Program-made: the position numbers and the translations under genes
The notes under the pieces: generated by a model
Database searches by the model: none
What the model was told of the DNA's origin: nothing
What the model saw: the letters and a program-made list of their open reading frames with translations, nothing else
In this document: positions 60,146 to 64,000 of the stretch, in pieces
Numbering within the stretch: position 1 is the stretch's first letter
Layout: each line of letters starts with the position of its first letter
Origin: Larimichthys crocea
Lineage: Eukaryota > Chordata > Actinopteri > Sciaenidae
Reading direction: 5' to 3'
Assembly: GCF_000972845.2 (NCBI RefSeq)
Contig: NC_040018.1
Coordinates: 10,513,157-10,577,156, forward strand
DNA: 64,000 bases

Positions 60146-63100
60146 GAATAAGAATATAATAAGAATAATAATAATATTGCTTATTTTGTTACACTGTTTA
60201 CAAATCTTTTGATCTGTGTTTTGTGTTTGGTGCCTGTAGTACAATATGATAGCAGTGGAGAACAGGAAGGACTATGAGATTGGCCGGGTGAATGTGACGG
60301 ACAAAGATGATCATGGAACACGAAACTGGGAGGCCAAATACTTCATTTCGAACGACCTTGATGGAAAATTTGCCATCAGTACGGATCCTGCCACCAACGA
60401 GGGTGTTCTGACGGTGGTGCAGGTACAGTTTGCTGATGTGTTGTTAAGTAAAAGAGTGTAAAGCATGGGTTGTGGTGATCGTTGAACATCCATCACACAT
60501 TGTGGCTGGATGTTTGGTTTCATCCATTTATACTGAGAGATCAAATGTTTGGGCTGTGTGCCAAGCGTCCAAAGTCACTCTGACAAATTTAAGTGGATAA
60601 TGAGACAAATGATTTCCATCAGCTTTGTTCTTCACCTTGGCTTTATGATCCGCACTTTTATCTTCATAGTAATCACTTTTATCGATATTGCCGATATTCT
60701 GCATTGCACACACAACCAAGGATGCGAGCAATGGATGGCATCCAATATATTAATTCACACAATGGCAGACAATCAGGTCAAAACAGGTTGCAGTGAATGT
60801 AGAATTGCAACAAACAAGGTTTTTTGGGAGACAACAATAATCTATTTTTTGTTCTTTAGGATTGTTCAAGAGTACACCATTCACAATAAATCTGATATAC
60901 CTTTATTTTATATCACAACTAAAAGTTTTCCTCAAGAGGTTCTCTAGATTCAAGTTTATGGTTCACAAATGTTGACTGATCTGTTGAATTTTTAAAACGG
61001 GTGGTGTTGCCCTTTAAAATAAAAACATGTTTTGAGTTTGAGGGCATCACACACAATTCAACACTACCATCTAGTGGTTGATTTTATACTACAAGTTAAT
61101 CAGACAAAGGTGGTTATTTGGCTGTTCCAATTAATTTGATATAGATTTATCATTAATTTTTTATTATCTTTATTATGCAGCCTTTGGATTTCGAGGCACA
61201 GAATGAGTACACCCTGATTTTGTTGGTGGAAAATGTCAATCCTCTGAGCAACAAGGCTCCCAACCACCCAGTGAGCAGCGCCACAGTGGTGGTGACTGTT
61301 GTGAATGAGAATGAAGCACCGCATTTCAAAGAAGACCCCATACGGATTGTGGTGCCTGAGTCTGTGGATCCTGGGACTTTACTGAAAAGCAACATCGCCA
61401 TTGACCCTGATAACTCTGACCTGAGGTATGATACAAAATAAGAGGATTGTTTTTGTTTTTAAAGAAAGTAAGTAAATTAATTTTTCTTTGTGGCAGGTAT
61501 GAGATCAGCAGAGATCCTGAGAGATGGCTGGACATCAACAGGGATACAGGAGACATTACTACCAGGAGAGCCTTTAACATGCGGTCTCCACATGTTAGAA
61601 ACAACATCTACAATGCTGTTGTCAAAGTTACAGGTTAGTTAATGTACTTACTCTGCCAACTGGAAATAAATCTATAATTTACCCCGTATGGCATGTTTTA
61701 CCCCTCTTCTAAGTAAATTGTTGTTTTACTTACTAATCTCATGTAAATCTACTGTATGTGGTCCTGTGCAGATGCTGATGGTGTGTCAACCACTGCCACA
61801 CTGATCATCACACTGAAGGAGACCAATGACTTCCCCCCTCAGATCTTCCCTCTCAGTGGCTCTGTGTGCAGGGATACAGGACGAACAAGTTCTGGTCTGA
61901 TTGTAACTGCTGTGGATGAAGACTTTCCTCCACATGCTGCACCCTTTACCTTTGAAATACCCGATTATCTGCCAATCAACTGGACTATTAATCCCGTCAA
62001 TGGTAAGGAAAGAGAATTAGGTGTGAGGAAGGGGCGAGAGGCGTGATGTCTACATGAAAACTCACCCCTTTCTCCATTTCCCCTCCCTCTTCAGGAACTC
62101 ATGCCATGCTTCAACCCCTTGTGGAGCTGGAGGCAGGAGAGTATGCGGTCACGGTGCTTGTGTCAGACTCTGGCAGTCCAGTTATGAGCGCTTATGCTCA
62201 GGTCAATGTCACTGTGTGCCTGTGTGACTCCTTTGGAGATTGTAAGTCTGAGGCGGGAGCTCTCCTCGGCTCGAGTGTGGGAATCAGCTTCATTGCTCTC
62301 ATCATCATCATGGCCTGTATTGCACTCCTACTGCGTGAGTCTCATCTTAAACACGTTATTCAGTCTTTAAAACTAAAAAATCAAAACAAGACTTTTGAAG
62401 ATGTTACTTTGAACTGTGATATATGATTTTGTAGACTAAACAATAAACCAATGAATCAAGAAAACAACCATCAGACTAATAGATAATGGAAAAAGAAATA
62501 TAGTAAACACTAATTCATTAATACTTGATGATTGTTTGCAGTGCTGCTCCTGCTGGCTGTGGCGGTGACCACCTGTGGAAGACGGCACCATATCAAGAAA
62601 GGAACAGGTCTGCTCGTCGGGGAATCAGAAGACGATATCCGTGACAATGTCTTCAACTATGATGAGCAAGGAGGGGGCGAGGAGGATGAGGTAAGAAAGT
62701 CAAGCTAAAATGGATGCTGGAATCATGGAGTTGTGGATGCAGAATATTTCTGGTCTGACCTGAGGTTGTTTTTGATATTAACTTGTGGTATTTAAATGTT
62801 AGTGGGGGTGTGAGTGTGTCCTCACGGAATCTGATATGTTCACTTTTTTATAGTACTTTTGTTTTGTCTATTTGATATTAATAGTAATGCATTCCTCTCA
62901 CCTTGCAGAACGCCTTTAACATCGACCTTCTGTGGAATCCCCATGATGCACCTTCAACCCCGGGGCTCTACTACCCTGGTGTTCCTCGGGGAAAGCAGCC
63001 CCTCAGGAAGGATGCCCCGCATAACCTGCCCTCACCTACCTACCCACGGAGGCCTCCTGCAGATCCCACTGACATTGAGGACTACATCAATGATGTGAGA

Positions 63101-63628
63101 GGCTTTTACCATAACACTGTTTAAAAAAAAGTGTATTATAAAGGCAAAAACAATAACGTTAAGATCTACATAAGGGGATATCCACCACCAAAACTCAAAA
63201 TAACATAACAGGAATTTACTCTCTCTCACTGGACAACTAAATATAGGATTTGTATGGTTTCTGTTGCCGTTAAAGGTTTGTTTAGACCTGTAATTCCACC
63301 CGTTTAGGACTTCAGAGAAAAAAAACACATTATGAGAACAAATTCTGTCTATTTACAATTAAAAGTGCATTCCAGGGAATTTGCTTTACCATTATCAACT
63401 AAAAGTCTTGTAAATCTCTCCCTTCAGGGCCTGGAGGCTGCAGACAACGATCCTAATGTGCCTCCATATGACACAGCCCTGATCTATGACTATGAGGGAG
63501 AGGGCTCACTGGCAGGCAGCCTCAGCTCAATCGCTTCAGGCAGCTCTGATGGAGACCAAGACTACGACTACCTCAACGACTGGGGACCACGCTTTAAGAA
63601 ACTGGCCAACATGTATGACCCACGTTAA
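48718..63628 (+). CDS. cdh15: CDH15, M-cadherin, complete coding sequence in 14 exons
   Basis: The exons are 48718-48768, 55376-55543, 57602-57757, 58159-58303, 59023-59204, 59289-59417, 60240-60422, 61181-61425, 61497-61633, 61772-62002, 62095-62334, 62542-62690, 62909-63094 and 63428-63628. All junctions are GT/AG and keep phase, giving 800 residues. Features: signal peptide (about 1-22), prodomain ending at the furin site RVKR (48-51), mature D52-W53 with the strand-swap Trp, five cadherin repeats, transmembrane segment about 606-633, juxtamembrane segment with [17 protein letters not shown], and a C-terminal catenin-binding tail with [13 protein letters not shown] and [12 protein letters not shown]. 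The AFAL stretch (128-131) sits where N- and E-cadherin carry HAV and is characteristic of M-cadherin. Human CDH15 is 814 aa with 14 coding exons. It mediates Ca2+-dependent homophilic adhesion of myoblasts and satellite cells. Oddity: the EC2-EC3 linker reads DINNH (265-269). Confidence 0.97.
49923..50542. mobile_element. Foldback (inverted-repeat) element in CDH15 intron 1
   Basis: The left arm starts CTGGAGGTAGATATCGG (49923) and the right arm is its near-perfect reverse complement, ending CCGATGTCTACCTCAG (50542). The arms match over about 150 bp at roughly 95%, including CTTTTTGTTGTTT and CAAAATTACAACATAGTAAA. The left arm carries an extra ~45 bp (about 49963-50007). The ~250-bp loop (50136-50384) contains sequence also present, inverted, at 47235-47440. 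No coding capacity. Confidence 0.8.
50138..50341 (+). repeat. Loop sequence of the foldback element, partner of 47235-47440
   Basis: See 47235-47440. It includes TTGATTCTTAGTGGAGGATG and GGTTGCCATTGGAGTCCACT. Confidence 0.8.
50967..51328 (+). promoter_or_regulatory. Candidate intron-1 E-box cluster
   Basis: Three CAGCTG sites (50967-50972, 51090-51095, 51323-51328) lie within 362 bp. About 130 bp further is CCTTTTATAG (51461-51470), one base off a CArG box. The arrangement would fit a muscle enhancer, but short motifs occur by chance and no conservation data are available. Confidence 0.25.
55376..55543 (+). CDS. cdh15: CDH15 exon 2: prodomain and start of mature protein
   Basis: Residues 18-73. 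Encodes a very short prodomain, the RVKR cleavage site (48-51) and [12 protein letters not shown], the N-terminal strand of EC1 with Trp at mature position 2, as in type I classical cadherins. Confidence 0.95.
56607..56752 (+). repeat. Decayed SINE fragment in CDH15 intron 2
   Basis: CAAGTGTCCTTAGGCAAAAG, AAATTGCTCCCAGTGG, then GTGCTTTGAGTGGTCAGTAG and ATGTATAAATAGTCCATTTA correspond in order to the SINE at 24784-25101, with internal deletions. Confidence 0.65.
57602..57757 (+). CDS. cdh15: CDH15 exon 3: EC1
   Basis: Residues 74-125. Contains [24 protein letters not shown] and LDRE (116-119), the Ca2+-binding motif of EC1. Confidence 0.96.
58159..58303 (+). CDS. cdh15: CDH15 exon 4: EC1 end, EC1-EC2 linker
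   Basis: Residues 126-173 plus one base. Contains AFAL (128-131) at the HAV position and a complete DQNDN linker (150-154). Donor CCCAG|GTACA. Confidence 0.96.
59023..59204 (+). CDS. cdh15: CDH15 exon 5: EC2
   Basis: Residues 174-234. Contains the D-x-D motif in SATDKDDP (184-186) and LDRE (231-234), both Ca2+ ligands, and [10 protein letters not shown]. Confidence 0.96.
59289..59417 (+). CDS. cdh15: CDH15 exon 6: EC2 end, EC2-EC3 linker
   Basis: Residues 235-277. The preceding intron is only 84 bp. The linker reads [11 protein letters not shown] where DxNDNAP is the norm, so Asp 268 and Asn 269 of the consensus are Asn and His here (codons AAC 59388-59390 and CAC 59391-59393). Confidence 0.95.
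60116..60145 (+). repeat. (TAA)n microsatellite in CDH15 intron 6
   Basis: About ten AAT/TAA units, followed by imperfect units to about 60178. It lies 60-120 bp upstream of exon 7. Confidence 0.9.
60240..60422 (+). CDS. cdh15: CDH15 exon 7: EC3
   Basis: Residues 278-338. Contains [12 protein letters not shown] with D-x-D at 298-300, an N-V-T glycosylation sequon (295-297), then NWEAKYFI, and [11 protein letters not shown]. Confidence 0.96.
61181..61425 (+). CDS. cdh15: CDH15 exon 8: EC3 end and EC4 start
   Basis: Residues 339-419 plus two bases. Contains LDFE (340-343, equivalent of LDRE/LDYE), the linker VNENEAPHF (379-387) and the EC4 D-P-D motif (413-415). Confidence 0.96.
61497..61633 (+). 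CDS. cdh15: CDH15 exon 9: EC4
   Basis: Completes Arg 420 and runs to about 465. Encodes [20 protein letters not shown]. The LDRE position of EC4 is degenerate, as in human CDH15. The preceding intron is 71 bp. Confidence 0.94.
61772..62002 (+). CDS. cdh15: CDH15 exon 10: EC4-EC5 linker and EC5
   Basis: Residues 466-542. Contains the linker [25 protein letters not shown] and Cys 498, one of the conserved EC5 cysteines. Confidence 0.95.
62095..62334 (+). CDS. cdh15: CDH15 exon 11: EC5 end and most of the transmembrane segment
   Basis: Residues 543-622 plus one base. Contains cysteines 584, 586 and 592 ([12 protein letters not shown]), then [18 protein letters not shown]. The donor is CTGC|GTGAGT. 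The frame reads on into the intron to a stop at 62424. Confidence 0.95.
62542..62690 (+). CDS. cdh15: CDH15 exon 12: transmembrane end and juxtamembrane tail
   Basis: Residues 623-672. Encodes [11 protein letters not shown], basic CGRRHHIKK, and [20 protein letters not shown], which corresponds to the p120-catenin-binding region of classical cadherins. Confidence 0.96.
62909..63094 (+). CDS. cdh15: CDH15 exon 13: cytoplasmic tail, proline-rich part
   Basis: Residues 673-734. Starts [19 protein letters not shown] and ends [13 protein letters not shown]. The DI-x-D-(Y/F)-IND end is conserved among classical cadherins. Confidence 0.95.
63428..63628 (+). CDS. cdh15: CDH15 exon 14: beta-catenin-binding tail and stop
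   Basis: Residues 735-800 and TAA (63626-63628). Contains [19 protein letters not shown], a Ser-rich stretch with acidic residues ([15 protein letters not shown]) that is phosphorylated in other cadherins, and [16 protein letters not shown]. It ends a few residues after the DMYG-equivalent, shorter than the human C-terminus. Confidence 0.96.
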   Translation, partial: GLEAADNDPNVPPYDTALIYDYEGEGSLAGSLSSIASGSSDGDQDYDYLNDWGPRFKKLANMYDPR

Positions 63629-64000
63629 GGTGGACATCATCCCACAGAAAGAAGACCTGTGTGATTCAGCAGAGGTTAGGGACACAGATCATGCCTCAGG
63701 TGTTTTTCTGGACAAAGAGAAAAAAAAGATTTTAGTCCAGGATGAGATTTAAAGGGTGCCAAAGGAAAACAAATGCTATGCAAAACCATGAGCCTTTAAT
63801 CTAACGTGCCTTGGGTTTTATTGAGGAACATTCGGACATGACTGACAGAATGGCTCTGTGAAAAGTTTTTGTGGTTAGCTCGGGAGATGTAAATGAGATA
63901 GTAAAATCCTGTGTTGACATGATCAGCCACAAGGAGAGGCGCTGTGCATGGTACAAGGCAGACAGAATGTGTGTTGAAATGATTGTCCATGTCTGGTTTG
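63629..64000 (+). other. cdh15: CDH15 3' UTR (runs off window)
   Basis: Non-coding sequence after the stop. No AATAAA was seen before the window ends, so the transcript probably continues beyond 64000. Confidence 0.6.

Overview
This window looks like nuclear DNA of a teleost fish. It has short exons with GT/AG introns, very dense (CA/TG)n microsatellites, tRNA-derived SINE copies of types common in fish, and fossil Tc1/mariner and hAT transposons. Nothing resembles a bacterial operon, phage or CRISPR array, and no stand-alone tRNA or rRNA gene was seen.

Layout. (1) 1-22,300: the 3' half of ACSF3 (mitochondrial malonyl/methylmalonyl-CoA synthetase) on the + strand. Five coding exons at 2537-21444 splice in phase and give the last 194 residues and the stop. 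The roughly 380 N-terminal residues lie upstream of the window. The 14.9-kb intron 3128-17984 holds a SINE, a dead Tc1-like transposon and several non-autonomous DNA elements. (2) 22,300-48,300: a 26-kb intergenic interval made of SINE, LINE and MITE fragments and microsatellites. It contains a 10-N gap (32915-32924) flanked by two copies of the same ~4.1-kb segment (28643-32775 and 32925-36968). The pattern suggests unmerged contig ends or haplotypes rather than a true duplication. (3) 48,300-64,000: a complete CDH15 (M-cadherin) coding sequence on the + strand, 14 exons joining to 2,403 bp (800 aa plus stop). It starts at ATG 48718 and ends at TAA 63626-63628. The 6.6-kb intron 1 contains a foldback element and a loose cluster of CAGCTG E-boxes.

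ACSF3 followed by CDH15 in the same orientation matches the order I know from human 16q24.3, which supports both gene calls. The two genes are functionally unrelated: one is mitochondrial acyl-CoA metabolism, the other myoblast and satellite-cell adhesion. 

I found no convincing new biological system. The best leads are a substituted Ca2+-binding motif between EC2 and EC3 of the cadherin (D-I-N-N-H instead of D-x-N-D-N), the gap-flanking duplicate with a nested hAT element that differs between copies, and the inverted-repeat complex around CDH15 exon 1. All alignments were done by eye.
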